From: Diphasiastrum complanatum
Taxonomy: Eukaryota; Streptophyta; Lycopodiopsida; Lycopodiales; Lycopodiaceae
Reading direction: 5' to 3'
NCBI GenBank assembly: GCA_029204225.1
Contig: CM055113.1
Span: 34,212,362-34,276,361, forward strand
Length of the DNA stretch: 64,000 nt
Within the stretch, counting starts at the first letter, position 1, and every line of letters starts with the position of its first letter. The notes under the pieces were generated by a model. The model was not told the DNA's origin. It saw only the letters and a list, made by a program, of their open reading frames with translations, and ran no database searches. Below are positions 34,699 through 46,031 of the stretch, in pieces. Both the position numbers and the translations under genes were made by a program.

Positions 34699-34745
34699 AG
34701 GCCAGGCCAACCACCACAACCCCCCCGCTCTCTCTGTCTCTCTCA
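34590..34745. repeat. Interrupted (CT)n microsatellite with C-rich inserts
   Basis: CT runs at about 34590-34607, 34636-34695 and 34728-34744 are separated by inserts containing GGCC(T/A)GGCCA and C6-7 runs. Confidence 0.9.
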
Positions 34746-35428
34746 GCCTGTGATAGTTATGCTCCTGATGTCCCATAATGTTGTCTTTCTCTCAAATGAT
34801 TCAGAAAGTTTGTGAAGTCCATGATTAGAAGAGTTTCAGCAGGTTCTTAGCCTCTTTAAGAAACTTAACATGAAGGCGTAAGTGCAAAATCCATCTCATG
34901 GTGGACATGGTGGACAATTGTTTTCCTCCATTATCAAGAGTTCATATTCACCTCATGCTTTTAAATAAAATTCAACAGAGTATCATCATTTCTTTTGTCT
35001 AACAAAATATGACAAACATTGTGAAAAGTAAGCATGTTAATAACCTCCACATGGGACGGTTTCTATCAATGCGCTGCTATTCACACAAATGTTTACTTGG
35101 TCTGCATAGACCGTTCTCATCCGGCACAAGCCTAGAACTTATTCTACATGCATAATAATTATAATAGATCTAAAGGGCACTAAATTTTTTGGAAGAAAGA
35201 GCAGCTTTGGCTAATTAACTTGGTGAAAAACCAGCTACTCCATGCATCATTTATGTGTGGTGTCATGTATCTCATTTTTGGCAAGTCACTCTCTTGTGGT
35301 CACAAAATCAACAGACAACAATGACTAAGTCAACGCAGTGCTGGTATTCAGCGAATGAGGCATTTCACTATTATAAGCTTTAAATTTGTGCATCACTATT
35401 ATAAGCTTTAAATTTCACTATTATAAGC
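34746..35428. other. Unassigned stretch
   Basis: No gene seen. The phrase TTCACTATTATAAGC(T/C)T is repeated three times at 35366-35430, leading into the telomere-like block. Confidence 0.45.
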
Positions 35429-35570
35429 CTAAAACCTAAACCCTAAAGCTAAAGCCTAATGCCCAATGCCTATTGCCTAAAGTCTAATCATAATGCCTAA
35501 AACTTAATGTGTATATCCTAAAGCCTAATGCCTAAAACCTAATGTCTAAAGCCTAAAACCACAACACACG
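35429..35570. repeat. Degenerate interstitial telomere-like repeats
   Basis: About 20 units of 6-8 bp varying around CCTAAA/CCTAATG (CCTAAAACC, TAAACCCTAAAG, CCTAAAGCCTAATG). They resemble the plant telomere unit CCCTAAA but are scrambled. On the plus strand this is the C-rich strand. ACACACAC-containing words follow at 35565-35620. Confidence 0.7.
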
Positions 35571-35936
35571 CACCCTATAACACACACACTCTAGAGACAC
35601 GCACGCTATAACACACACATGTATTGGATAGCCTAATGCTAATGTTTTGTTTCGCATTATGTATTTTGAAATGGTCAACATAATGTCGGTGTAGCATTAA
35701 CATTAAACATAGATAGTTTATGTTTGTGTTTTTACTTCATTTAGGTTGAATTTGATCATTTCGTTAATATTGTACAATACGATGATTTCGTTCTAATTTG
35801 ACATGCCATTTCTATTTGAAAAACTAAAAAATCCATGTGGGCTTATCGACATGGACACTCGAGTGTGTGCGAAATAACCCTTCGTATATTACTCCGAAGC
35901 ATGAAAGCAGTCTACAAGGAAAAGGAGATTAATTAG
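35571..35936. other. Unassigned stretch before the Helitron
   Basis: No gene seen. A true Helitron 5' end (TC at an A/T target) would be expected somewhere here but could not be fixed. Confidence 0.4.
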
Positions 35937-38757
35937 GTGACACAATCGGCGCGAAGAGCGCTGTGTCTAGAGGCTACAGAGTTATCGAGGATATGGCATG
36001 TCCGAGTGCAAGTTTGGTGCCAGGACTCGCGTAGCGTTGAGGGTGTGTCGACCGTTACTACTGATGTTGTAGGTAGTATTGGTGGGACGCCAGATCATGT
36101 TCATTGTGATCCCACCTATAGTTCGTCAGAGTTAGAATCTGCATCGGAGAGGAGAGGTAGAGTAGAGAGAGGGAAAAGTGCGAGGAGGAGACTGATTCCA
36201 TGCTAGTTGGAGCAGGTGCAGGAGTTGATTAGTAGGGATGGATCTGATTTTGGCACTGTTTCTAGTGTTGTTGATGATAGTGGAGTGGATTATGGTTTGT
36301 CTGTAGGTGGGCTTTAGTTGCCACATGATGTTGTGCTGAGTACATCTGAAGTAAGGTTGGTAGGTGTCCATATTATTCCACCTGTTACATTGGATTTGAT
36401 GTCTAATGTTCATAGTATAGAGAGATTTTATCTGTTTGTGAGAGGCAAAGAAGAATTATAGGGACTAGAATCGACTTTAGTAGCATTTGTTACACCTGAG
36501 GCTATGCGTAATCACCCATCATATGGGACTCCAGAAGTAGAGTCTAGAACAGAGAGGGTTAAAAGGTTGCGACGTAGATATTATGCAATGAAGAGATATT
36601 TTGATAGGAGTGGTCCGAGATCGGTAGCTATCGTTACTCCAGAGGAAGTGCATAGAAACCCGTCTTATATGACCACCCCTGAGGTAGAGTCCAGAACGGA
36701 GCGGACTCTAAGGTTGCACGTACGTATTATGCAAAGAAGAGATATTTGGATAGAATTACATCTACCCATGTGAGAGGAAGTTTGTTTGAGGTAGATCTTC
36801 TCAAACACCAGTGTGTCATGATTTGGGAGGAATGGAATTTGTGTGTAGTCGTTGTTCAGCCCTATAGTGGAAACCGGAAAAAAGTTTGTCTTTTTGTTGC
36901 ATGAAAGGCAAGGTGCATTTGCCATTGATGCCTTCGCCCCCTCCTGAGCTCCACAAGTTGTACACATCTTTTGATGACTTCGGAGTTCATTTTAGAAAAA
37001 ATGTGTGGAGTTATAATAACTCATTGGCCTTTGCATTTCTTGGATTCTAGATAGATCCACTGCAAGTTTTGTAGGTGGTGCATATACATTTCGAGTGTTA
37101 GGTCAGTTGTATAATCATATTGGTGGTTTGTTGCCTATAGATAGACATTCTTCTTCACAGATCTACATCATGGATGGTGATGATCTACAAATATTAGAGA
37201 TAATCTTTGAACCCCAAGCTTAGACGCGATGTTCTCTCCCTTTTGTAGACCATGATAATGGAGGTGAATCCATTTGCTCAATGTTTTAAGAACATTTCTC
37301 GAATCATAATTGAGAACATTATGAAGGATATTCGTCTCCACATAGTGTCTAGTTGTTCGTAGAGTAGAGCCAATAGGCAATTCAATGCTCCTACGAGCAA
37401 TGAGATTGACGTGCTTATGCCTATAGATGATACCTCAAGCGACAGAATGTGGGATATCATATTGCACTCCATTCAGGATGGTTTGTAGCATATCATGGAG
37501 CATCATTCGTCGTATGACCCATTGCATTTTGTTCTTCTCTTTCCTTATGGTACCGACGGGTGGTATCAGGGGATCCCCCATGTGCATGTGAGAGAGGATT
37601 CACATGGTGATGATGATGATATTCATGGTGTACATTTTGATCCTCATGAAGAGCATTTAGAAGGTGGACACAAAGTTGTCACTATTCGAGAGTTTTATAG
37701 CTACCATTTCCAGGTTTGAGCAGAGCATATTTCACCTATACACTTGGTGAAAGGCTACTACGAGAGTATATGTGTGACGTGGTAGCAAAAATGGTGCAGA
37801 ACATCATAAACTATATCTATAACAATCGAGATAGATTTTATAGAGAGATTTGTATTGGTATCGTTGATGCTCTTGGAGCTCATTCGGCTAGCGAGAAAGG
37901 GCAACAAATAGTCCTTCCATCATCTTATAATGGTTCACCACATCATATGCATCAGCAGTACCAAGATGCTATGGCTGTCGTTAGGGAGTTGGGTTCTCCC
38001 GATCTGTTTATCACAATGACAACAAACCCAAACTGGGTAGAAGTGATATGTGAGTTGAGATTTCATCAGACACCCTCAGATAGGCCGGATTTGGTGTCAA
38101 GGATTTTTAACATGAAGCTTCAACATTTGATTCATCTGTTGAAGAAGGAAGGGATATTTGGGCGCATTATAGGGAGGTTTCATGTTGTAGAGTTTCAAAA
38201 GAGAGGATTGCATCATGCCCACTTGCTGATTATATTAGAGGAGCGAAGCAAACCCATCACTGTTGGAGATTATGATCATATGGTGTGCGCAGAGATACCT
38301 TTGAGGGAGGATGATCCGAAGTTGTATGAGATAGTGAGGACAGTGTATGATACATGGGCCATGTGGAGCATCTTTTTCAAATGCGCCGTGCATGAAGGAT
38401 ATAAAATGCTCGAAAAACTATCCAAGGAGTTTCATTGATGAAACATTGATAGTGAACGAGCATCTTTTGTATAGACGTAGGGACAACGGAATGAAGGTTT
38501 GATCGCGTGGAGAGATTTAGACAACAGGTGGGTAGTACCGTATAATAGATGGTTGACACTACATTTTTAGTGTCACATTAACATGGAAATATGTGTACAT
38601 ATACACAGTGTGAAGTATTTGTACAAGTACGTGTACAAGAGACCTGATATGATTACGGCGGAGGCTATGGAGTCTGGTGGTCAGATAGTAGGACTAGTGA
38701 ATGAGATAGAGCAATTTTTGAATGCTCCATATTTTTTCGCGTGTGAGGCTTAAATAT
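35937..38757 (+). pseudogene. Helitron Rep/helicase protein, Rep part only, degraded
   Basis: Helitrons are rolling-circle transposons whose protein has an HUH Rep nuclease and a Pif1-type helicase. The N-terminal part is readable with stops from 35937, including a duplicated TPEVESRTER unit (36494-36760). A zinc-finger-like GMEFVCSRCSAL and CCMKGKVHLPLMPSPP lie at 36830-36930. YDPLHFVLLFPYGTDGW is at 37500-37560. The best-preserved frame (37716-38438) holds MHQQYQDAMAVVRELGSPDL, MTTNPNW, and the Rep catalytic block RFHVVEFQKRGLHHAHLLII, with the two-His (HHAH) metal site intact. A further piece (MEICVHIHSVKYLYKYVYK, then NEIEQFLNAPYFFACEA) ends at about 38750. The rest of Rep and the whole helicase are absent. 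Several stops and shifts make it non-functional. Confidence 0.9.
36494..36765 (+). repeat. About 142-bp tandem duplication in the Helitron N-terminal region
   Basis: Two copies each encode TPE-x-x-x-RN-PSY-TPEVESRTER followed by R-RL-R-YYA(M/K)KRY; the second carries a small shift. Starts at about 36494 and 36636. Confidence 0.75.
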
Positions 38758-39212
38758 CAGCCAATAGGATTTTGGGACAAGGGCCTTCCACATTTATAAA
38801 AAGGCACCATTTGTACTCTAATTTCATGCTTCATTGAGAGGAGGAGACTCTACCATTTTGGGAGCTCAAGCATCCTCAATTGCTAATCAGTCTTGCTTAT
38901 GCTATTGTTGTGGATGTTTGTTAATTCCATTTTCATGCTTTTTGGTTATGCTAGTTAAGGTTTCTCCATAAGCAATGATATTGAGCATTTGAGCTAACCT
39001 CCATCTCATCTCTCTCACTCTCTCTCACCCTCTTCCCCTCTCTTCTTCTTCTCTTCTTCTTGTCTCTTTCACCCTCAACCATGATGAATGCTAGTATAGT
39101 GGAATAGAGTTAACAGTGGGTAGTGTTAGTGGTGAGTAGGATTAAGGGAGAAAGTAGAGAACTATCTAAAAGTAGCATCTACGCATAGTTAGGTGCCTAT
39201 CCAGTGATCTAA
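38758..39212. other. Spacer with CT-rich tracts
   Basis: CTCTCTCAC and CTTCTTCT runs at 39005-39070. Nothing else recognised. Confidence 0.5.
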
Positions 39213-39823
39213 TGATGAGAAGAATCAGTCGCAGTCGCTAAGCTTTCACGAAGGAACCACGACTCTCTTGTGCTTGGATGATGCGATCGCTGGACACTGC
39301 CAGCTGAATCACTCTTACAATCCTCCAGAATGTAGTCAGGCACTGCTGATCTATGATTATAAAATTAATGCAGCATACAACATAGTTTCAACCAAGGTGT
39401 GGAACTCAAATGAACAAGAAAAACTCAGACACACGATTAACAGCAGACGCATTTGCATTCGAGATCAGACACAATGAGAAAAAAACATCTATATTGATCT
39501 TTCTCTGATTTCTTCAAGCACTGCATGCAAATCCACGTAGTGCGTTGGCGTGGGAGAAACACAGTTCTCTCACGAGCAATTGTCTCGCTTTACTAGTGGA
39601 CAGTTGGATCTACAGATCCTAGACAGAATTGTCTTCGCACATAGGCAGACATGTATTATGTATTTTGTCTTGATTGCTTACTTGCATTAGACTACTACAT
39701 TACACTGTATGTGTACTCTGTTGATCTATATGTCAAGTATCATCCAGTAAGTATAGTCGCTCTATGTAAATCTGAGATTAGAGTGATTAAGCATCTACAA
39801 CTAATCAAGGAATTACAAGAGTG
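39213..39823 (-). repeat. LTR of the 'TGATGAG' Copia family, copy 1 (3' side)
   Basis: Matches 41304-41926 and 57174-57791 over about 610 bp (shared CACGAAGGAACCACGACTC, GCGATCGCTGGACACTGCCA, GTGTACTCTGTTGATCTATA). The element's internal region continues to the right. Confidence 0.85.
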
Positions 39824-39867
39824 GTAGATTAGCCACGACCTAAAATGTATCTGCTGACATCATGCCA

Positions 39868-40608
39868 TTAGGTCAGATATTTGTACTTCTGGGTACTTGT
39901 GTGATCTTTGTTGGTACTCTTTGGAGCGTGAGGGCAAAACATGTTTCGTGACATTTTTTGTGTTGCGTCGTTGGTTTTGTTTCCATCGTTGGTTCCGTTT
40001 CCATTGTTGGTTTCATTTTGCTCGTCTGCTTTTCTCTCGTACTGGACCACAAAAGATTCTCGTGCCAAACCGCAAAAGATTCTCATTTGTGAACATTTCG
40101 TGTTCGCAAACCATTCGTCTTCGTCTCCTTTGACTTTTGTGTTCGTGAAACTTTTCGTGTTTAATGTCTCCTGACTTTCATGTTCACGAACATCTTCGTC
40201 AGGCCGAGGGCTGAAAGCTAGCAAGGCTTTGTAAACAGAAATGTTTTGTTTTTTCAGCTCCCTCTCAAAGCATGATAGCTTTACGATCCCGAGACTGCTC
40301 CTTTGTCTCTCAAAAAGTCCTTTGTCCAGGGCTTTAGTGAAGATGTCAACAACCATGTCTTTCGTTCCGATGAAAGTGGTCTACAACATCTTCTTTTCAA
40401 TTATATCCCTGATCAAGTGGTACTTGGTCGCAATGTGCTTTGTTCTGGAATGGAATACGAGATCTTTCGTTAGGTGTATTGCAGAGGTGTTGTCCATCTG
40501 CAAGACCAGGGGCTCATTCCTTGTTTTGCCCAATTTGTCCAGGAACTGCCTTAGCCAGATTATTTCGTTGGCCATCTTTGCTGCTGCAACATATTCTGCC
40601 TCGCAGGG
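39868..40608 (-). pseudogene. Copia RNase H end with a C-terminal extension
   Basis: Reads CEAEYVAAAKMANEIIWLRQ, then LQMDNTSAIHLTKDLVFHSR, HLIRDIIEKKML, DMVVDIFTKALDKGLFERQR: the last third of Copia RNase H. One shift occurs near 40380. The frame goes on for about 110 residues past the usual end (DEDVREHESQETLNTK, then an Asn/Thr-rich NETNNGNGTNDGNKTND block) to TAA at 39868. The sister copy at 58.2 kb stops at DEDVWEHES, so the extension here depends on a lost stop and a repeat-rich 3' region. The upstream part of the domain is inverted (next entry). Confidence 0.85.
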
Positions 40609-40965
40609 ATGGTGTTGACAAGCGATGACTATCCAAAGACTGATGAAGAGAGAGAACAAATGCAGCTCACACCTTACAAGAAGCTGATAGGATCACTGAT
40701 GTACCTTGCAGACAACACATGTCCTGATATTGCATATGCAGTGTTCAGGATGAGCCAATTCTGCAAGAATCCAGGCTCAACACATTGGAAGATTGCAAAA
40801 TGCATTTTGCAATATCTTCAGTTAACGAGCGATTATGGCTTGTGTTTTTGTCGTGATGCAAGTTTTAGGATATTTTCCTAAGCGACGCTAGCTGGGCATC
40901 TCTCAAGGACAACTGTAAAAGCATCTTAGGAGGATGGACCATCGCATCAGGAGAGTTTGTCGGCA
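40609..40965 (+). pseudogene. Inverted Copia segment (RT end / RNase H start)
   Basis: The plus strand reads LTSDDYPKTDEEREQMQLTP, YKKLIGSLMYLADNTCPDIA, FRMSQFCKNPGSTHWKIAK and LQYLQLTSDYGLCF, then degrades to about 40965. In the sister copy (58.5-59.2 kb) the same segment lies in the same orientation as RNase H. Here it is flipped, with a sharp breakpoint at 40608/40609. Confidence 0.85.
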
Positions 40966-41290
40966 GTGGAGAGCGGTCCAGTAGACGATGTGGCACGTCC
41001 TGCACGCTTGCGGGCCACGTGCGAGATCTCATCACCACTGCCTAGCCACCCGCCATCATTCCCCTTAGATCCCAAAAGGGCTGGTACCAGGGGACAAGGG
41101 TACATTGTCTACAATGAGCTTATATGTGGGTTTTGTTATAGTCTCCATTTTCTTATGGGACGAATGCACTCTTTTTGGTGCCTTTTCGAACGCAGCCACT
41201 TTGTGCGTAGCTTGCATCCTCCAACACCCACACTCAAGTGAACACAGGGCGAAGGAAACCCCCACTTGCTCGCTCAGGACCAGAACACTT
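40966..41290. other. Element interior with no identifiable domain
   Basis: Contains a GC-richer patch (TGGCACGTCCTGCACGCTTG) and leads to the primer site. Gag, protease and integrase are absent. Confidence 0.5.
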
Positions 41291-41302
41291 GCTCTGATAC
41301 CA
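41291..41302 (-). other. Primer-binding site (tRNA-iMet type)
   Basis: The minus strand reads TGGTATCAGAGC exactly, 1 bp inside the 5' LTR. Confidence 0.85.
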
Positions 41303-41303
41303 C

Positions 41304-41926
41304 TGATGAGAAGAATCAATCACAGTCGTGAAGCTTTTGCAAAGGAACCATGACTCTCTTGGGCTCAGATGGAGTTCAACTGCGATCGTTGGACACTGCC
41401 AACTGAATCACTCCTACAGTCCTCCAGAATGTAGTCAGGCACTGCTGATCTACGTTTATAAAATTAATGCAGCATTCAACATAGTTTCAACCAAGGTGCG
41501 GAATTCAAATGAACAAGAAAAATTCAGACACACGATTAACAACAGACGCATTTGCATTCGAGATCAGACACAACGAAAAAAAAACATCGATATTGATCTT
41601 TCTCTGATTTCTTCAAGCACTGCATGCAAATCCACGCAGTGCGTTGGTGTTAGAGAAACATAGTTCTCTCACGAGCAATCGTCTCGCTTTACTAGCGGAC
41701 AGTTGGATCTACAAATCCTAGACAGAATTGTCTTCGCATGCAGGCAGACAGGTATTCTGTATTTTGTCTTGATTGCTTACTTGCATCAGCCTACTACATT
41801 ACATTGTATGTGTACTCTATTGATCTATATGTCAAGTATCATCCAGTAAGTATAGTCACTCTATGTAAATCTAAGATTAGAGTGATTAAGCATCTACAAC
41901 TAATCAGGGAATTACAAGAGTGAACA
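41304..41926 (-). repeat. LTR of the 'TGATGAG' Copia family, copy 2 (5' LTR)
   Basis: TGATGAGAAGAATCA ... GAGTGAACA gives TG...CA ends. It is close in sequence to copy 1. The bases flanking the outer ends (TCTAA on the left, CCGTT on the right) do not form a target duplication, in keeping with later rearrangement. Confidence 0.8.
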
Positions 41927-42860
41927 CCGTTTTAGTAATTTTGGGAAAACCCCAAGTTTCATTCTTTGCAAAAAAACATGAAATTTGATTTCTTATTTGT
42001 TTCTTCATACTATTTGCACATGTTTTTTGTTTGAAGATTGATTAAAGAAGGTAATCCTTTCATACATTTCTCTCAATCATTTTATGTTGACTCTATGGTT
42101 TGTGCATGGATAACATTTTATTTTTATATGTCAGTCTTAACCAAAGTTGAGAACTATAGACATCAAAAACATCACACAATATTGTCGAGTTATATTTTCA
42201 ACAAAATTATGATTTGTGGACTTTTTTGTGTTAAGCAACTGGCCGGTTGTAGTCAACACTCTATCCACACACCCCCAATGTGATTTGTGGTCATATTTTT
42301 AACACCAAGCCCATTTTGATTTAATGAATTCATAAATGCTTTATCTTGAAGTGTGTTTGTGTTTTAAAAATAATTCAATTTTGTTTGTTTTTCTTTCAAC
42401 TTGAGCACATCTCAAGTTTTCAATTGCACCATTGAATTATTTTTAGCTAGTCTTATATCGCAATTTACAATGAATGAAGCTTTTTGGTGGATGTTATGTT
42501 CTCTTTTCTAAAATTGCACTAGATAAATTTCTCTTTTATATATGGACATTGTGAAATTTCTAAAAGATTGATGCATTTGCCAAATGTAATTGCTATATAT
42601 TTCATTAAAATAGTAATCATATTGTAACAACAAATCATGTTTATATCACGAGTCAAAGTATAAAAAAAATTGTGTACACACATCTTTACCCTCAAGTAAA
42701 GAAACCAACAATTATTGACTACTTGATTTCATTTAATTATGTTACAAACTTTTATTGAGTTGCAATTTGTTCACGATAGGTTTTGAGGTGCATGTGATAA
42801 CCTTCATGATTATTTGGATTTAATTTCTCATGTGATTATGATTGTACAATTATAAATGTA
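41927..42860. other. AT-rich unassigned stretch
   Basis: The first 40 bp (AACACCGTTTTAGTAATTTTGG) recur at about 51,780. No gene recognised. Confidence 0.5.
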
Positions 42861-44345
42861 TTATTTTAATAGCCAGAACATAAACAAAAGACAAAATTGT
42901 TGCTCTCCTTTGAGTACCTGTGAATTGGTAGCCTCAATTCTTGGTGACGAAGAGTAACTTGATTGCAATAAATGTTCTGATGAAACCCGAGTACTTGTAC
43001 TACTAGGAAACATCTTTATAACATATTGAAAATGTCCATACAAAGGATGACCTTCTATCACTGGCAGTTGTCCATACCTTGTTGCTTCTATGACTGGTTG
43101 AACATCAAGAACTTGTGTTAAATTGAGAAGATACGAAAAAAGCTTGTTGTTGAGTACATCATCTTCAACTTCTCCTATAAATGGATTGAGAAATATGCAA
43201 TTTTTGGGATTGTTAAGACATCCTTTGTATGGACTATCATCTATTAATATGGTAGTTCTTTCATCACAAAAACATGTGAAATTTGCCCACACCCGATATA
43301 GTGGCTTGAACATTGATTCCACATTTGGCTTGTCTGGTCTAATAAACAAGGTGACGATTGCTTGAAACATTTTTCTTGTCCCCAAGTCATAAAAAAGGGA
43401 AATTGTCTTTTGGCCACATGCTCCAACAATTGAATCCTTGGTACAATGTTCTTCTCTTTTGCACATGACCACAACCCAATATTAAAATGATTGGAAATTG
43501 CACTCAAGAAGTCAATGCAACCCGTGCGTAGTATGATCCTTTTCCACCCAATGTTATAAATGTCTTGGTTGGTTGGACCATTTCTAACAAACTTGCACAT
43601 CAATAGTCCATTGAGATCTAGTATTAGTGTATGATAGTGCAACTTTTCACCTATGCTTTCACATGACATTTTTTGCAAAAAAAGTTTGTCATTATTTATA
43701 AAACTTGAGAACTGTATGTTTTTTTCTATTTTATCAAGTCCACCTCTTGTAAAGTGATCTCTTTTTCTTTTGTACTTCCTGTCACAACGTTCACAAAGAA
43801 GATTGTTGAAATAAGTCTTAGTAAAAAAAAATTGTAATTATTTATTAAGTTTTTACTATTTTTTATTGATAATATAGTGGATATTGAGTATATGAGCATA
43901 AGCACATGATTCATTTGTTTTAATTTTGACAAACAAAAATAAAAACCATGATATAATTCAAAATGAAATCCGTAAAAAAATGATAAGATTTAATTCATGT
44001 ACATAGAGGAGTTTTAAATATCTACAATTATCTAATTGTTTGATTCCTACCATGGCCATTTGTACACTACAAAAAAGCTACTATAGACTATGAAATTATA
44101 GTTATCAAGACATGAGAAATCTATTTCAATCACCTGTAGAAAGATGACTTTCATGTTCAAGTAGATCAATGTGACTAGTAGAAGGGGGTTCACCACTCTC
44201 ATCAATTTATTTTTGTTTCTCTTTTTCTTCCCATATCGCCCCTGCTTCTTGTACTATAGAGGCAAGTTCTTCAACTTTTGTAATAGGCATAGGAATAGAC
44301 TTTCTTCTAACAATCCTGCAAATTTTGCCACTGATGGATTTGTGT
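42861..44345 (-). pseudogene. NLI-interacting-factor / FCP1-like HAD phosphatase, frameshifted
   Basis: This plant branch of the FCP1/SCP fold has a DLNG-type active site. The frame from 43678 reads LILDLNGLL (motif I, with first Asp kept and second replaced by Asn as in this branch), RPGC-like RTGCIDFLSAISNHFNIGLW, and SCAKEKNIVPRIQLLE. After MTWGQEKC it shifts frame at about 43360-43380 and continues with RPDKPNVESMFKPLYRVWAN, ERTTILIDDSPYKGCLNNP (the conserved ILIDDSPYK) and CIFLNPFIGEVEDD. The C-terminus reaches about 42861. A probable upstream exon at 44345-44110 reads KSIPMPITKVEELASIVQEA, but with a TAA after EEKEKQK. One shift and one stop leave the domain otherwise intact, so the break is recent. 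Confidence 0.8.
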
Positions 44346-44589
44346 CCACAAGTGGAGAATCCTAAACTCTCAAATGATAAGCAGCAATTACATTAAGTGT
44401 AGAAATGATCAGAATCTTAATGACAGATTCAAATCATGTCTAGTTGCATATTGAAAGAACCTTAGCATAAGTAATGCTCGAGTTATTTCTAATTTTTATG
44501 ATTAATTTCTTCATAAATGGCTTTGTAGTATTGCTCTAACTCGAGCAATGCTCGATTTAGCTGTATATTTTCAACAATGAAATCCCCAT
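44346..44589. other. Unassigned spacer
   Basis: The word CTCGAG(T/C)(A/T)AT appears twice (44478, 44540) with reversed copies of GTAATGCTCGA; nothing else. Confidence 0.4.
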
Positions 44590-44667
44590 GTGTTCAAACC
44601 GATTATAGATAAATACATAATCTATGATAGTAATAGATTGTTAGATTTATATTTATTTAGGACTAAG

Positions 44668-44962
<295 letters not shown>

Positions 44963-45080
44963 TGTGTGTGTTTGTGTGTTTTGTATTATGCATTACTTTA
45001 GGGCATTTAAGAGTGATAGATAAATAAATAGTGTTTGATAGAAAATTGTAAATATTGTTTATAATAGATTGTTAGAATTA

Positions 45081-45085
45081 TTTAA
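45081..45085. other. Target-site duplication (left), TTTAA
   Basis: TTTAA immediately before the LTR; the same five bases follow the other LTR at 50184-50188. Confidence 0.9.
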
Positions 45086-45905
45086 TGTTGAATTTCACAC
45101 GTGTGGATTGTCCACTACATGTACTTGTGATCTCCTAAGGTGTGTAGATGCACCAAGATCAAGACTAGATTGAGATTCAAGATCTATCTTTGATTCTATG
45201 GCAAAAACACACTACTACATGCATTCAATCACTTCCAACTCTCACTCACACGTGTGGGAAGTGTTCCAGAAGTATTCTAAGTAAAAACAAGCTGCTCTCC
45301 TCGGGTAGAGAGAGAAAAACCATCATGAGCTCTCGGGTAGAGAGAGAAAGCTAGAAATTCAATGACACTCAAAATCCACTCAATCTCAAAATCAATTAGA
45401 TCCAAAAGGAGGAGTACAATGATACTAATAGATTCATGAGCTAACACTATGCTTAACTATGATTGGATCACACTTTGCCACCTCTTAATCCTATTGGACC
45501 ATTGATCCATGCACCTCTAAATTCTATTGGACTATATTCAAGCACACCTCAATTTTCTATTGGACCTCACAAGGTTCCACCTCTAAATCCTATTGGACCT
45601 CTTAAGCTTCATCAAACAAAAGCATGACACTTGTCTACACTCTAATTGGCACAAGTTTGGCTCTATTTTGGCTCAATATTGGCATCACAAGTGGAAATGG
45701 ATAATTTGCCATCTATGCCAAATTTGACCCTATCAACATCCTACACCTAAATGCTTGACTATGAAATTCTATGAGACCCCTATATCAAACATTTTGATTT
45801 ACTTTATAATCCTCCACACGTGGGAACATCCTCCACACATGTGAGATTCACTTACAAACTTCTATCATAAAAAATACCAAGCTAGATTTTTGCCAATTTC
45901 TCACA
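45086..45905 (-). repeat. 3' LTR of the 45-50 kb Copia
   Basis: 820 bp, TGTTGAATTTCACACGTGTG to TTTCTCACA. Contains four ACACGTG(T/G) or ACATGTG palindromes (about 45096, 45250, 45818, 45834) and eight or so repeats of CTATTGGAC(C/T). Confidence 0.95.
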
Positions 45906-45920
45906 CTCCTCCTCAAAAAA
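45906..45920 (-). other. Polypurine tract
   Basis: The minus strand reads TTTTTTGAGGAGGAG directly before the 3' LTR. Confidence 0.9.
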
Positions 45921-46031
45921 TAGCTTGGAAAGGTACTAGATCACTTGAGAAGTTTGTGAATCTTTTTGAGTGGATCCTTTGGTATGCATAAGAAGTGAAG
46001 ATCAGCCAAGGGATCCATCATAGCAGCACCC

